Shown: positions 42,159 through 51,197, counted from the stretch's first letter. The stretch: 54,758 bases of DNA from Gammaproteobacteria bacterium (GCA_021772915.1 JAJFLB010000050.1:1-54758), one strand, 5' to 3'. Notes: generated from the letters alone by a model not told the origin. Numbers and translations are program-made.

Positions 42159-42208
42159 CCCCAGAAACCAATAGGTAGATCACCCAGTGTTGGCCGGAGG
42201 TCACTCGC

Positions 42209-42583
42209 CTAGGTCGCGCGTTTCGACACCTCTTTGCGCGTCTGCTTGATGGTTTTCGCAAAAGCCGTTGCAAGGTTGATTACTCTGTTTACGCTGGCTG
42301 TTTGCACTTCCAATTTCTGCAATTTCGCCAGGGCTGCATCCAGTTTCTTATAGGCCTCTGCAGTTGGTTTCGCAACGGTAACTTCCGCTGCTTTGAGATG
42401 CGCCAGAAAAATACGATTAACATCCAAACGCTCACCTAATTCGGTTATCAACTCCAGCAGTTCACCTTGCTCGGAAAAGTCAGCCAGTAGATATGCCTCT
42501 TGTAACTTGTCAATCGCAATCTCCAGGCCACGCACGGCGCGTGTGATTTGTGCTATGGCTTCGGTCTTGGCGGCTATTGTCAT
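42209..42583 (-). CDS. Helical protein, third gene of lipoprotein operon
   Basis: A 124-residue, almost fully alpha-helical protein with no signal peptide. It shows heptad-like Leu/Ala spacing (ITRAVRGLEIAIDKLQEAY, LDAALAKLQKLEVQ) suggesting a coiled coil or helical bundle. GAGGAG lies seven bases before the ATG. It follows the 181-residue lipoprotein by ten bases and probably works with it. No family is recognised. Confidence 0.7.
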   Translation of the reverse strand: MTIAAKTEAIAQITRAVRGLEIAIDKLQEAYLLADFSEQGELLELITELGERLDVNRIFLAHLKAAEVTVAKPTAEAYKKLDAALAKLQKLEVQTASVNRVINLATAFAKTIKQTRKEVSKRAT

Positions 42584-42593
42584 TGTGTACTCC

Positions 42594-43139
42594 TCATTGG
42601 CTGTTTGCTTCGGCTTCCTCTTCCAAGGTTTTCGCCAACCGTGCAGCCTCTCGTATACGCTTGATCAACTGATCCTTTGCCGATTGGTCTTGCGTCAATG
42701 CGAGTAGCTTTGTGCGTGTAATGCTTAACTGTTGCTGTCGAAAGCTTAAAGAATTAAAGCTCACTTTGTAGCTCGCTTCAAGTTCGGCTTTGCGATTGTC
42801 TTCATTCACTTTTCGCACCCGGGCTCGCGCGTTTTCGTCGCGCAAAAATTGCTGTAGCACGGACACTTGCAAACCCTTGTCTTGTACGATGGCTTGATCG
42901 GTGAGCTTAATGATCCGATTGTGCGTTTCAATTCTCTGTTCAGCCCAGGCCTGGCGTCCCGCAGCCTTGTTCAAGGCCGTGCGTATGTCTTGGTAAAAGA
43001 TCTGTTCAGCATCAATTTTTTTCTTTATTGCGGTTTCGTATGTGTCGATCTGATCAACCAGCAATAGCGCGGCTTCTTTGCTGGGATTGCCGGCGCAACC
43101 GGTCATGACCAACATTGCGATCAGGAGGCACTTTCTCAT
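42594..43139 (-). CDS. Coiled-coil lipoprotein, second gene of operon
   Basis: A 181-residue lipoprotein: MRKCLLIAMLVMTGCAGNPS shows a signal peptide with lipobox VMTGC. The mature part is a long charged helix (about 25-180) rich in Glu, Lys, Arg, Ala and Leu, typical of a coiled coil. The true start is ATG 43139, with AGGAGAG upstream; a longer open frame exists but lies within the previous gene. It starts two bases after the stop of the 634-residue lipoprotein. Confidence 0.78.
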   Translation of the reverse strand: MRKCLLIAMLVMTGCAGNPSKEAALLLVDQIDTYETAIKKKIDAEQIFYQDIRTALNKAAGRQAWAEQRIETHNRIIKLTDQAIVQDKGLQVSVLQQFLRDENARARVRKVNEDNRKAELEASYKVSFNSLSFRQQQLSITRTKLLALTQDQSAKDQLIKRIREAARLAKTLEEEAEANSQ

Positions 43140-43141
43140 GT

Positions 43142-45046
43142 TTATTGCTCTCCTGCGATGACGGTCAACAACCCGGTATTCAGCAAACGCAAGACCGATG
43201 CGATCTGCTCGGTTGTGATACCACCCTGGGTGAAGGCGCTCAGTCCCTGCAGCCCACTTGCGATAAACTGTTCGTGTGCGGTTGCCGCGATTTGCGATGC
43301 CTCGATAGAGCGACGGTGTTCCATACGCGCGACATCGAGCCACAGCGCAATCTCCTGCTCGCGTAGTTCACCTTGCATCGAGAAGTATCCGGACAACAGC
43401 GTAAACGCGTTTTGAATTTCATCGCGAGCCTCCTTGGTGTTGGCGGCGCAACCCTGGCCGTAGTTATTGCTGGCCGTGCGGACCAGACAATCGAGATCGT
43501 GATACACCGTCGTCCTCAAGTCGAAATCGTCCTCTTTGTATTCTTTTAAGTGATTATCGAATCGAGTACCGAAACTTTGCTGCAGCTTGTGTTGTTGCTG
43601 AACCACAGCGACCATTTCGCGCATTAGCGCGAGTTCGCGCTGCAAGGTGCGCAGTTCGTGGTTGTAGAGTGTGACGGTCGCGCGGCGAAAATCATCCCGA
43701 AGCGTGGTACGAATGGCTTGCAGCCTGGACTCGTCAGTGGCCAGGTAGCTAAGGATGTCCTGAATCTTACACGGGCTCGGACAGGCCGAAGATCCAGCCG
43801 TATCGGAGAACGCCTTGGCGAATTCTGCTGATACTTCACGGTCTTTCAGTTCCTTGAATTTGTCACCCAGGTCGAGTCTGTTGCCGAGCATCTCTAGTTC
43901 ATTGACAATGCCACCGCCAAGCATCTCTTCAACTGTGGTTAGCTTTACCAGATCGAGATGTTCCGATTTGCGCAACAGGTCGTTGATCGCGCTGATACGA
44001 TTGCTCAACTGAGTTGGTCCGCCCAGCGCCACGGCGGTCAGTTTCTCAATGTTCCCGAGTTTTACCTCCGCAATATCAACTACGGTGTCCAGTTCTCTCA
44101 GTACGGCGGCGATACCGGAATTTGCGATGCCAAGCTCAAATGTTTGATTAAGTTCGCCGAGGAGACCACTCTTGATTTTATCGAGAATATACTTCTTCAG
44201 TTCTCTAAATTCTTTATCGTCTTCGTCAAAGCCGTCTTGCTCGTCAAAGTCATCCGGAAAAGCATCTTCGGCAGCCTCAATTAATTTGTCGGCCGCCTCC
44301 TGCGGAAGCGTGCGTAAGCTTTTAACCTGGTCGAGGTCATTGCGTATGCTACCAAGAGCATTCCTGACGGCAGCCTCAATATCTGCGCGCTGATCCGGAA
44401 AAGGATCCAATACGGGCTCAAGGAATTTATCAATCCCGGTTTGAATTTGATCAAGCTTGGTACGCTTGACTTCATCGAGTTTGTCGTCGAGTTTTTTGAT
44501 TTCATTTTCGACCCTGCTGATAGCATCGCTAACGCTTGATGTGACGACCAGGTCTGCGGTTTCCGAAACCGGCACATGCTCCGAGACCTTGGTTCGTAAT
44601 GCCTGGATGTTTATTGTCAGCTGCTCAATGGATGATTTGAGGACGGCTATTTTCTCTTCCGTGGGCTGATCGCTCAGTATGCCAAAGTCAAGCGTTGCCA
44701 ATTCGACGCCAAAATCTGCCGCTGCTTCGACAGTCCAACATGATCCGCGTCCACACAGTTGCAGGTCTTGCCAGGTGAGGTTTTCGATATTTGTAAGCTT
44801 GCCTTCAAATCTTTGCTCAGCCGATTTTGCGAGTGCTGCACGTTCTGCCGACCGAGATCGCTCCGCGTTCGCGGACATGGTTTGCCACAGGTCTTGAGTG
44901 TTCGCACTGTCAAAACTTTGCTCAGCCAGCGCAGCGGCTTCTGCAAGTTCGGGATCGTGCAGGTAAATCTGGTCCAAGCCGGCACAACCAACCAGCACAA
45001 GCATGCAGATAAGTGCTGCAATATGCTTGTGGACGCTGAATTCCAA
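43142..45046 (-). CDS. Large coiled-coil lipoprotein, first gene of operon
   Basis: A 634-residue lipoprotein of unknown family. Signal peptide with lipobox LVLVGC (lipid cysteine near residue 21). The long mature part is mostly helical with several predicted coiled-coil stretches, for instance SRVENEIKKLDDKLDEVKR and a Glu/Leu-rich segment near residues 270-310. An early CGRGSC pair could form a disulfide. The start is TTG at 45046, supported by GAGGGAG eight bases upstream; no ATG in this frame precedes the signal peptide. It is first in a tight three-gene operon and divergent from a membrane-protein gene. Confidence 0.75.
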   Translation of the reverse strand: MEFSVHKHIAALICMLVLVGCAGLDQIYLHDPELAEAAALAEQSFDSANTQDLWQTMSANAERSRSAERAALAKSAEQRFEGKLTNIENLTWQDLQLCGRGSCWTVEAAADFGVELATLDFGILSDQPTEEKIAVLKSSIEQLTINIQALRTKVSEHVPVSETADLVVTSSVSDAISRVENEIKKLDDKLDEVKRTKLDQIQTGIDKFLEPVLDPFPDQRADIEAAVRNALGSIRNDLDQVKSLRTLPQEAADKLIEAAEDAFPDDFDEQDGFDEDDKEFRELKKYILDKIKSGLLGELNQTFELGIANSGIAAVLRELDTVVDIAEVKLGNIEKLTAVALGGPTQLSNRISAINDLLRKSEHLDLVKLTTVEEMLGGGIVNELEMLGNRLDLGDKFKELKDREVSAEFAKAFSDTAGSSACPSPCKIQDILSYLATDESRLQAIRTTLRDDFRRATVTLYNHELRTLQRELALMREMVAVVQQQHKLQQSFGTRFDNHLKEYKEDDFDLRTTVYHDLDCLVRTASNNYGQGCAANTKEARDEIQNAFTLLSGYFSMQGELREQEIALWLDVARMEHRRSIEASQIAATAHEQFIASGLQGLSAFTQGGITTEQIASVLRLLNTGLLTVIAGEQ

Positions 45047-45219
45047 TGCGTTTCACTCCCTCTGTGGTCAAATAACTACACGCTTGAATAGTGCCTTGGA
45101 TTGTAAGTCAAATCACAGGACCAACAAAAAAATGAGGCTCACTAGTGCCTCTTAGGAATTGGCTTATGTAGTGCCATATGCTCAGACAACATACACCCTT
45201 TTCCTCACTGCTGGTAATA

Positions 45220-45252
45220 TTAGTGAGAGAAACGAGGGATATCTCTCACTAA
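45220..45252. promoter_or_regulatory. Perfect 11-bp stem in divergent control region
   Basis: TTAGTGAGAGA (45220-45230) and TCTCTCACTAA (45242-45252) are exact reverse complements with an 11-base spacer. It lies 57 bases before the membrane-protein start, between it and the lipoprotein operon. It could be an operator for a dimeric regulator or a leader hairpin. Confidence 0.5.
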
Positions 45253-45309
45253 CAGGGACTGCCTTCGCAACAACCGGTAAGGTTCAATCCGACTGAATTG
45301 GAGAGCATT

Positions 45310-46104
45310 ATGACTGCACATCAACAATCACGATTTCACGGTATCGCGTTACTGGTGATCATCGGCGTACTGATCTTCATGCCGCGCATGCTTGCCGGTG
45401 AACTTTCAAATTCCCGCGCCTGGCTAAGTGTTGTCCTGATGTTGGTGATTTTTACCGTCGTCGCCGGACACTGGGTAACCGGTGTGTGGCGTGGCGCGTT
45501 TATCAATGACCGCAACCGGCTCAGCCTTTCGCAACTCCAGCTTATTCTGTGGACTATTATCGTTTTAGCCACGTTTCTGACCGGCGCGTTTACAAATCTG
45601 GCCATTGCAGATCCCAAACCCCTGAATATCGAAGTCCCCGAAGCCCTGTGGATGTTGATGGGCATCAGCACAGTGTCACTCATTGGTTCACCGTTACTCG
45701 CAAGCCGGAAGAAGGCCCAGCAGGCCAGTCCGGAAGAAGAAGCCAAGGCCATGAACGAAATGGCCGACCGGGGCCGCGATGCTTCAGCCCTGGATACAGC
45801 AGGCAGGCTCCTTTCCAATGCCAAAATCACTGATGCCCGCTGGTCTGACATTTTCGAAGCGGACGAGGTCAGCCGGGCGGGGCGACTGGACATGAGCAAA
45901 ATCCAAATGACGTTTTTCACACTGATTGTGGCGTTGGTGTATGCCAGTGCGCTCGCCAGCAAGATCAACGGACTGGACGCGGAGGGGTTTCATGACTTTC
46001 CGGCAATAAGCGAAAGCATGATTGCCTTGCTGGGGATCAGTCATGCAGGTTTTCTTACCAGTAAAGCGGTACCCGAAAGGGAGAATGTTAAAGCAGCAGA
46101 ATGA
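45310..46104 (+). CDS. Membrane protein of unknown function, next to lipoprotein operon
   Basis: A 264-residue inner-membrane protein with about six helices in three pairs (about 11-47, 76-97 and 110-130, 200-222 and 236-252). A charged cytoplasmic stretch (about 135-185, rich in Glu, Ala, Lys and Asp) separates the second and third pair. The sequence RNRLSLSQLQLILWTIIVL looks conserved but no named family is recognised. ATG at 45310 has GGAGAG seven bases upstream. It is divergent from the coiled-coil lipoproteins and convergent with an SGNH hydrolase. Confidence 0.72.
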   Translation: MTAHQQSRFHGIALLVIIGVLIFMPRMLAGELSNSRAWLSVVLMLVIFTVVAGHWVTGVWRGAFINDRNRLSLSQLQLILWTIIVLATFLTGAFTNLAIADPKPLNIEVPEALWMLMGISTVSLIGSPLLASRKKAQQASPEEEAKAMNEMADRGRDASALDTAGRLLSNAKITDARWSDIFEADEVSRAGRLDMSKIQMTFFTLIVALVYASALASKINGLDAEGFHDFPAISESMIALLGISHAGFLTSKAVPERENVKAAE

Positions 46105-46218
46105 ACTGAACAGCGACACATAGTGGGAAGCACAACCCATGGAGGTGGACCCGTCTTTGTTTAGGCCGCAAACCCGGTTCTGTAATTGGGTTTCAAACCG
46201 ATGTTTAAGTAGCCGTGC

Positions 46219-47109
46219 TTACGTGGCCCGCTGAAGTGCTGGGAAATTCGACTCCATTGCGACATAAATCTTGTCAGCTATGGCTCTGAATCCATCCCGG
46301 TTTGGGTGAATTTCGTTTAACCAGTCACTTTTGTCCTCAAGTGTTCCCCTGGTGTCCACTACGGTGAAATTAGAACGAAGCTGTTCTATTGCAAGACTCT
46401 CTTTGGCCATCATGTCCATGAATCCCTTGATGACACCGGTTTGCAGTTCCTCTGGTATTTCAATCTGGTCCATAAATCGCTTCATCCAACCTTTGGTCTT
46501 GACCAGACCGCCCAGAAAGTTGGCACCAGCAAGTGATGCAAAGGGGTAGTCATAAGTGTGTGTCATGACTACGGTCGTTGGTGAGTAATGATCCCTGATA
46601 TCCAGTAATTCTTGATAAGCGAGCCCAATTTGCTTGATTTTTCGCTCCAATCGCTTAGTTCTGAGACATTGTATTGCCGTATATCCCGCCTTGTAGGGTC
46701 TAATAAAACGTTCAAAATCATTTTCACCTACGATATCGTTACCACCCCCGCTAAAGAGCAGTAAATCAATTGGCTTTCTACTCCTGGACTTTGTGTGCCA
46801 ACGTAAGAGTTTAACCAGTTGATGCTTTTGTTTACCCGATATCATGTCTACCGCTTCGTCACCATTAGACGCCGTGGTGTAGAAATTGGCCTTTCGCCTG
46901 GACCAACCTGAGATCTGAGAAATCAAATTTGGAGGCTTGCCAAATATCAGCCACTTTGGCGGATATGCGAACCACGAGTCTCCTTCAGACACTATGGTCA
47001 CCCGGTCAGGAAACCAGGTTCGCATATTGGCGAACTCATCTTTTCTGTGGGTGTTCTTTCTCCGATATAGATTTCTTCTTCTTTGCTCCAGGCTGCTACT
47101 CGGCATCAT
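46219..47109 (-). CDS. SGNH/GDSL-type hydrolase, cytoplasmic
   Basis: A 296-residue protein without a signal peptide. The four SGNH blocks are visible: EGDSWFAYPP (catalytic Ser), a TASNGDEA block, LLFSGGGNDI (Asn) and, near the end, DWLNEIHPNRDGFRAIA (Asp and His). It probably hydrolyses an ester, but substrate and location are unknown. The N-terminus is very basic (EQRRRNLYRRKNTHRK). Two consecutive ATGs follow AGGAG, and either may start. It converges with the 264-residue membrane protein. Confidence 0.82.
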   Translation of the reverse strand: MMPSSSLEQRRRNLYRRKNTHRKDEFANMRTWFPDRVTIVSEGDSWFAYPPKWLIFGKPPNLISQISGWSRRKANFYTTASNGDEAVDMISGKQKHQLVKLLRWHTKSRSRKPIDLLLFSGGGNDIVGENDFERFIRPYKAGYTAIQCLRTKRLERKIKQIGLAYQELLDIRDHYSPTTVVMTHTYDYPFASLAGANFLGGLVKTKGWMKRFMDQIEIPEELQTGVIKGFMDMMAKESLAIEQLRSNFTVVDTRGTLEDKSDWLNEIHPNRDGFRAIADKIYVAMESNFPALQRAT

Positions 47110-47314
47110 TGTTCTCCTAAGATCATTTGGAGTCAGTCACTCAGTATGTTTGACATGGATATCCACACCAGCACCTTCCATGAAATTTTAATTCATCAAA
47201 TTGCGCCTAATATAGCGATAAATAATTCGAGTAACCGTTTGATTATCTATTACACACGCTCGGTTTCAAAATCCCTCCAAGGGAGTTAACAGATTATGCA
47301 GTCGGGCTTGGTTT

Positions 47315-47623
47315 CTACAGGTCTTGCTCGTTACGGGAGATAAGCCCCCACAATTCCTTTTCCCCATTTGCAGATTCAAACTTCACGGCTCCTGCGCGTA
47401 CCAATATTTTTCTTAACTCATTGTCCTCGAACCCTCCAAGACGTTTTTTTATCGCCCCGAAACTTCTCTTCTGCCAGTTCTCACTCCCAAGAAGGGATTT
47501 GGCAACCTGCTCTGCCATAAACTCGGTACGAAGTTCCAATTTCAATTTGCGTTCTTGAACTGCAAAAGTGACGAAACCAGTGACCAAAGCAACGATAGCC
47601 GAGGTGATGATTGTTGTGAGCAT
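47315..47623 (-). CDS. Small membrane-anchored protein
   Basis: A 102-residue protein with an N-terminal helix (about 2-22, TTIITSAIVALVTGFVTFAV) and a soluble charged domain. It contains RSFGAIKKRLGGFEDNELRK and ends in a small winged-helix-like stretch (LVRAGAVKFE, ELWGLI). Similar small proteins are, to my knowledge, common in proteobacteria without known function. AGGAG lies seven bases before the ATG. Confidence 0.72.
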   Translation of the reverse strand: MLTTIITSAIVALVTGFVTFAVQERKLKLELRTEFMAEQVAKSLLGSENWQKRSFGAIKKRLGGFEDNELRKILVRAGAVKFESANGEKELWGLISRNEQDL

Positions 47624-48018
47624 AGTTGTCTCCTGGATTCTGTAACCCTTTCATTCTCCATTGGGAGAAACAGTCAGTTCTTGATATAGATGCCGATAGC
47701 AGTGTGCATGTAAATGCTCCTATTCCATTGGGCCGGTAACAATCATCACCCGTGGCACATTCTCACAGTTGGCCAGTCTTACGCTTTTGGTATTCGTAAC
47801 GGAAAAAGTTGGGATACTCATGTATACAGTTTCGTAGATTCTGATTGGCGTGCCAAGAGTTTTTGTAGCCTTGAGAGCAAAACCCGGCATCAATGACCAA
47901 GTCCGGCCAAATCAGAGACGCTCATGAAATACTCGGACTAGGGGCACGGATGGCATAGCAAAAACTAAGATCAAGTGGCAGGAATTGAAACACTTGAATT
48001 AATTGGCTTGGGGGAAAA
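47624..48018. other. Gap between small membrane protein and tRNA-Thr
   Basis: No gene, clear repeat or strong hairpin is seen in this 395-base stretch. It lies directly downstream of the tRNA 3' end, where gammaproteobacteria such as Escherichia coli have tRNA-Tyr, tRNA-Gly and a second tRNA-Thr. None of those is present here. Confidence 0.5.
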
Positions 48019-48094
48019 TGGTGCCGGCACCAAGATTTGAACTCGGGACCTACTGATTACAAATCAGTTGCTCTACCAGCTGAGCTATACCGGC
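48019..48094 (-). tRNA. tRNA-Thr (anticodon TGT)
   Basis: A 76-base cloverleaf on the minus strand with encoded CCA (48019-48021). The acceptor stem GCCGGTA pairs with TGCCGGC with one G-T pair. The D-arm starts TAGCTCAGCTGG, the anticodon stem is CTGAT / ATCAG with anticodon TGT at 48059-48061, and the T-arm contains GTTCAAATC. It matches the gammaproteobacterial threonine tRNA that reads ACA. Confidence 0.97.
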
Positions 48095-48252
48095 ACGGTT
48101 TGGATCAGGGGGTGGGATTTTATGATCTGCAAGCCACCAGTGCAATGTTTTGTGTGCAAATCATAAATCCCGCCAGCAACACAAACACTCCGACCCTCGA
48201 GCACTCCCGGTTCCCACGTAGGAGCGAAGACGCAGTCATCGTGAATGCACCT

Positions 48253-48285
48253 GGTTCCCGATGAGCACGCTCATCGGTCCTACAG
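48253..48285 (-). repeat. REP-like palindromic repeat, copy 2
   Basis: Read on the minus strand it starts CTGTAGGACC, has the stem GATGAGC / GCTCATC and ends CGGGAACC. It matches copy 1 (6867-6899) except for compensating stem and loop changes. The TAG in CTGTAGG is the stop codon of the SPOR-domain gene. A partial second unit with GTTCCCACGTAGGAGCG lies immediately to the left. Confidence 0.72.
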
Positions 48286-48918
48286 ACACGGCAAGGGGCG
48301 TTGCATAAAATCGCCCGGGCGGTTTTGCATATCCAGTTCCACCAGGTTTGCACCGGGGTCTTGCTCGTAATCCAGCCAGTAGCGGGGTTCCGTGTGGCGA
48401 CGCACAAGCACTTGTGGTGAAAAACCATTCTCCTCCAACTGATTTATTTGTTTCAACGCATTTTCCTGATTGCGAAAGTAGCCCAGTGATATGGCTCTTG
48501 CCCACTCACCTTCACGAGTGACCGTGAGATTCTCCAGACCCAACACACGTATCGATCGCAATGCCTGATTTGCTTCCTGCAGGGACTCATAGGGTGGCAT
48601 ATAAACCCAATAGCCACGTACCAGTGTGGCCTGGGTCTGTCTTTCATGCACCTCAACTGATACCTCGTCCAGGCGTGCCCGGACCTCGGCAAACTCCTCA
48701 GCGGAGTGAAACGGACCCAGACTGAAACACCGGCGGTGAGCATTCACCAGGTCTTCATCCTGCTTCAGTTCACTGAACTTATGGATGGTTGGCAGATTGC
48801 TGTCCTCGATCACAACCGATTTGGTGATAACTTCTGTGGATGCAGGCGGCTTACTGGCCTGCAATCCGAGCAGCAACAGGTTGGCCACCAACAGGCCGAT
48901 GACTACAACTCTTAACAT
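48280..48918 (-). CDS. SPOR-domain membrane protein
   Basis: A 212-residue protein with one N-terminal helix (about 3-20, VVVIGLLVANLLLLGL). A short linker is followed by a CFSLGPFHSAEEFAEVRARL segment and a C-terminal SPOR-like repeat (WARAISLGYFRNQENALKQINQL, in part). SPOR domains bind denuded peptidoglycan at division sites. A SPOR gene next to this tRNA-Thr is a common gammaproteobacterial arrangement. The last codons and stop fall in the REP repeat, so the C-terminal residues (about RPLPCL) may derive partly from it. ATG 48918 is used; GTG 48924 is possible. Confidence 0.8.
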   Translation of the reverse strand: MLRVVVIGLLVANLLLLGLQASKPPASTEVITKSVVIEDSNLPTIHKFSELKQDEDLVNAHRRCFSLGPFHSAEEFAEVRARLDEVSVEVHERQTQATLVRGYWVYMPPYESLQEANQALRSIRVLGLENLTVTREGEWARAISLGYFRNQENALKQINQLEENGFSPQVLVRRHTEPRYWLDYEQDPGANLVELDMQNRPGDFMQRPLPCL

Positions 48919-48962
48919 GGCCACATTATATGGGGTTCTCGCATGGCAAGCTCATCAGCGGG

Positions 48963-49247
48963 TTACTCACGAAACCCCTTAATGAGGTATGGAATACTCA
49001 AAATAGTGATCAGCGTGTCAGGATCCAGCACGAAGACCCAAAAAATCCAGTCCGAAAACTCAAGTGGCAAGGTCGAATAGCCAACAATGATGAATAGCGG
49101 CCCAACAAACGGGGCTGGAGAACTCCATTGGAAGTTTTTGTCTTTTCTGTTCCTGAAGTTACGCCATTGCCTGACGTAACTTGCAAAGACGATGAGCGTA
49201 CCTGCAAGTAATAAGGCCGCCCCAAAAAGATGCTTCAGAATTTCCAT
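48963..49247 (-). CDS. Small membrane protein of unknown function
   Basis: A 94-residue protein with two to three predicted helices (about 7-24, 47-63, 66-83) and a basic loop (RQWRNFRNRKDKNF). No family is recognised. The ribosome site is weak, and expression depends on an unseen promoter. Confidence 0.6.
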   Translation of the reverse strand: MEILKHLFGAALLLAGTLIVFASYVRQWRNFRNRKDKNFQWSSPAPFVGPLFIIVGYSTLPLEFSDWIFWVFVLDPDTLITILSIPYLIKGFRE

Positions 49248-49478
49248 TTATTCAACCCGTTTGCCAATCGGTGGTTTCCGAACTCCCTTTAGGCCCTCAT
49301 CCCTTAGCATACGTCTTGACGAAACGAGGCTCCAGTACAGGAGCAAAAAATCCAGCCCTGTAAAAGCCGACGGGTTCGTAATTACCGGTGCCGGTCACAA
49401 CGACTGCATTTTGCGGGTCACTCGCCTTTGCACAAGATGCGGGTTAAGGTGATCGCTGGCCAGGACCCGGGGAAACAA

Positions 49479-50993
49479 ATGTCTGTAAGAACACTACTGC
49501 CGGTGTTGTTGTTTTTGTTATGTCCCGTCATTGCCGGCCAGGCGCAGACAACGTCACAGGTTAACGAGTGGCGACAAACCCATGAACAGCAGATCGTAGA
49601 CCGTTTTGCCAAACTCATCAGTATCCCCAATGTGGCAGCAGACACCACCAATATCCGTCGCAATGCCGAGCACATCTCACAGCTGCTCGAAGCAGCGGGG
49701 ATGCGGTCCGAGTTACTGGAGCTGGAAGGCAGCAATCCAGTTATTTTCGCGGAAAGAAACTCACCGGGCGCCGAGCAAACACTGATGATTTATGTCCACT
49801 ATGACGGTCAGCCGGTCAACCCGGACAACTGGGCATCCAACCCCTGGCAAGCGGTAATGCGCACCGACATGGTGGAAAAAGGTGGCCAAACGGTGCCGAT
49901 GAGGGCCCCTTTCGATCCCGACTGGCGTATTTTTGGCCGCTCCACGGGTGATGACAAGGCGCCCATCATCGCGCTGCAATCCGCCTTGCTGGCACTGGCG
50001 GCATCCGGTATCGAACCCAGTGTTAATCTGAAAGTGTTTATGGAAGGTGAAGAGGAGGCCGGTTCAGCAAACCTGCGCCGCATGCTCGAGACCCATAAAG
50101 ACAAACTGACTGCAGATATGTGGTTGTTTTGCGATGGCCCGGCCCACCAGAGCCGTCGTTGGCAGTTGGTCTATGGTGTGCGTGGTACCTATGGCTTCAA
50201 CCTGACGGTCTACGGTGCCGACCGTCCGCTCCACAGTGGCCATTATGGTAACTGGGCACCCAACCCGATCATGCTGTTGACCGAACTCATCAGCAGCATG
50301 CGGGCCGGTGACGGTGAGGTGCTGGTGGATGGGTTTTATGACCAGGTGCGGTCCCTGACGGCGGAGGAGAAAGCGGCGATCGCGGCATCACCACGGATGG
50401 ACAAATTACTGGCCAGTGACATGGGTCTTGGCTCACCGGAAACGAATGATCGCATTGAACTGGCCATCGCCCGACCGGCATTTAACCTTCGCGGTATCAA
50501 CGCGGGCAATGTCGGCGCACGGGCTCGGAATGTAATTCCTCCATCCGCCGAAGCGTCCATCGGTTTGCGTCTCGTGGCAGACCAGACTCCGGACCACCTG
50601 CGCAGTGTTATTGAACAGCACGTTACGGCACAGGGTTATCACGTCATCCATGACGAGCCATCAGCCGACCAACGCCGGCAACATAATCGGCTGGCCCGAA
50701 TCGACTGGCCTTCTTATGGTGGCTACCCGGCTTACCGGGCGCCTTTTGATCATCCACTGGCGCTGCAGATCTCGTCAATACTGGATAAACTTTCAGACCG
50801 CACCCTGATCCAGACCCCGACCATGGGTGGTAGTCTGCCGCTGTATGTCGTCGAGGACGTTTTGCAGGTGCCGATCCTGATCCTGCCGGTCGCCAATCAC
50901 GACAATAACCAGCACGGCGCCAACGAAAACCTGCGCCTACAAAACCTGTGGGATGCTATCGAAATCTACGCGGCGGTATTGACCGGTCTGTAA
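49479..50993 (+). CDS. Exported M20-family metallopeptidase
   Basis: A 504-residue peptidase of the M20 family (carboxypeptidase/dipeptidase type). The signal peptide at residues about 1-20 ends AGQAQ. Metal ligands and catalytic residues are visible: VHYDGQP (His and catalytic Asp), GRSTGDDKAP (bridging Asp), FMEGEEEAGS (catalytic and ligand Glu), and a dimerisation-domain His in RPLHSGHYGNW. It should cleave short peptides or acylated amino acids in the periplasm. ATG at 49479 gives the signal peptide; an upstream ATG would place a charged extension before it. Confidence 0.92.
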   Translation: MSVRTLLPVLLFLLCPVIAGQAQTTSQVNEWRQTHEQQIVDRFAKLISIPNVAADTTNIRRNAEHISQLLEAAGMRSELLELEGSNPVIFAERNSPGAEQTLMIYVHYDGQPVNPDNWASNPWQAVMRTDMVEKGGQTVPMRAPFDPDWRIFGRSTGDDKAPIIALQSALLALAASGIEPSVNLKVFMEGEEEAGSANLRRMLETHKDKLTADMWLFCDGPAHQSRRWQLVYGVRGTYGFNLTVYGADRPLHSGHYGNWAPNPIMLLTELISSMRAGDGEVLVDGFYDQVRSLTAEEKAAIAASPRMDKLLASDMGLGSPETNDRIELAIARPAFNLRGINAGNVGARARNVIPPSAEASIGLRLVADQTPDHLRSVIEQHVTAQGYHVIHDEPSADQRRQHNRLARIDWPSYGGYPAYRAPFDHPLALQISSILDKLSDRTLIQTPTMGGSLPLYVVEDVLQVPILILPVANHDNNQHGANENLRLQNLWDAIEIYAAVLTGL

Positions 50994-51197
50994 GCGAATC
51001 CGGTGGGCCTGTTTCCCCCTCCCGATCCATCAAGGGAGAAACTGACCACCGCAGCTGTTCCGTCTTTGCTGATTTACATGATGCAGGATGGCATTCTCAA
51101 AAGTTGAGAACGTGGCCGGTTTTGAAGAAATGTACCCATGGCGATATCGCCAATTTCATGGCCAGTGGTCGCGCTACTCACGAAGGGGAAATAAAGT

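Noticed and set aside
42594-43343. Longer reading of the 181-residue lipoprotein starting at 43343
   Set aside because: The extension overlaps the upstream lipoprotein, has no ribosome site and would bury the signal peptide and lipobox.
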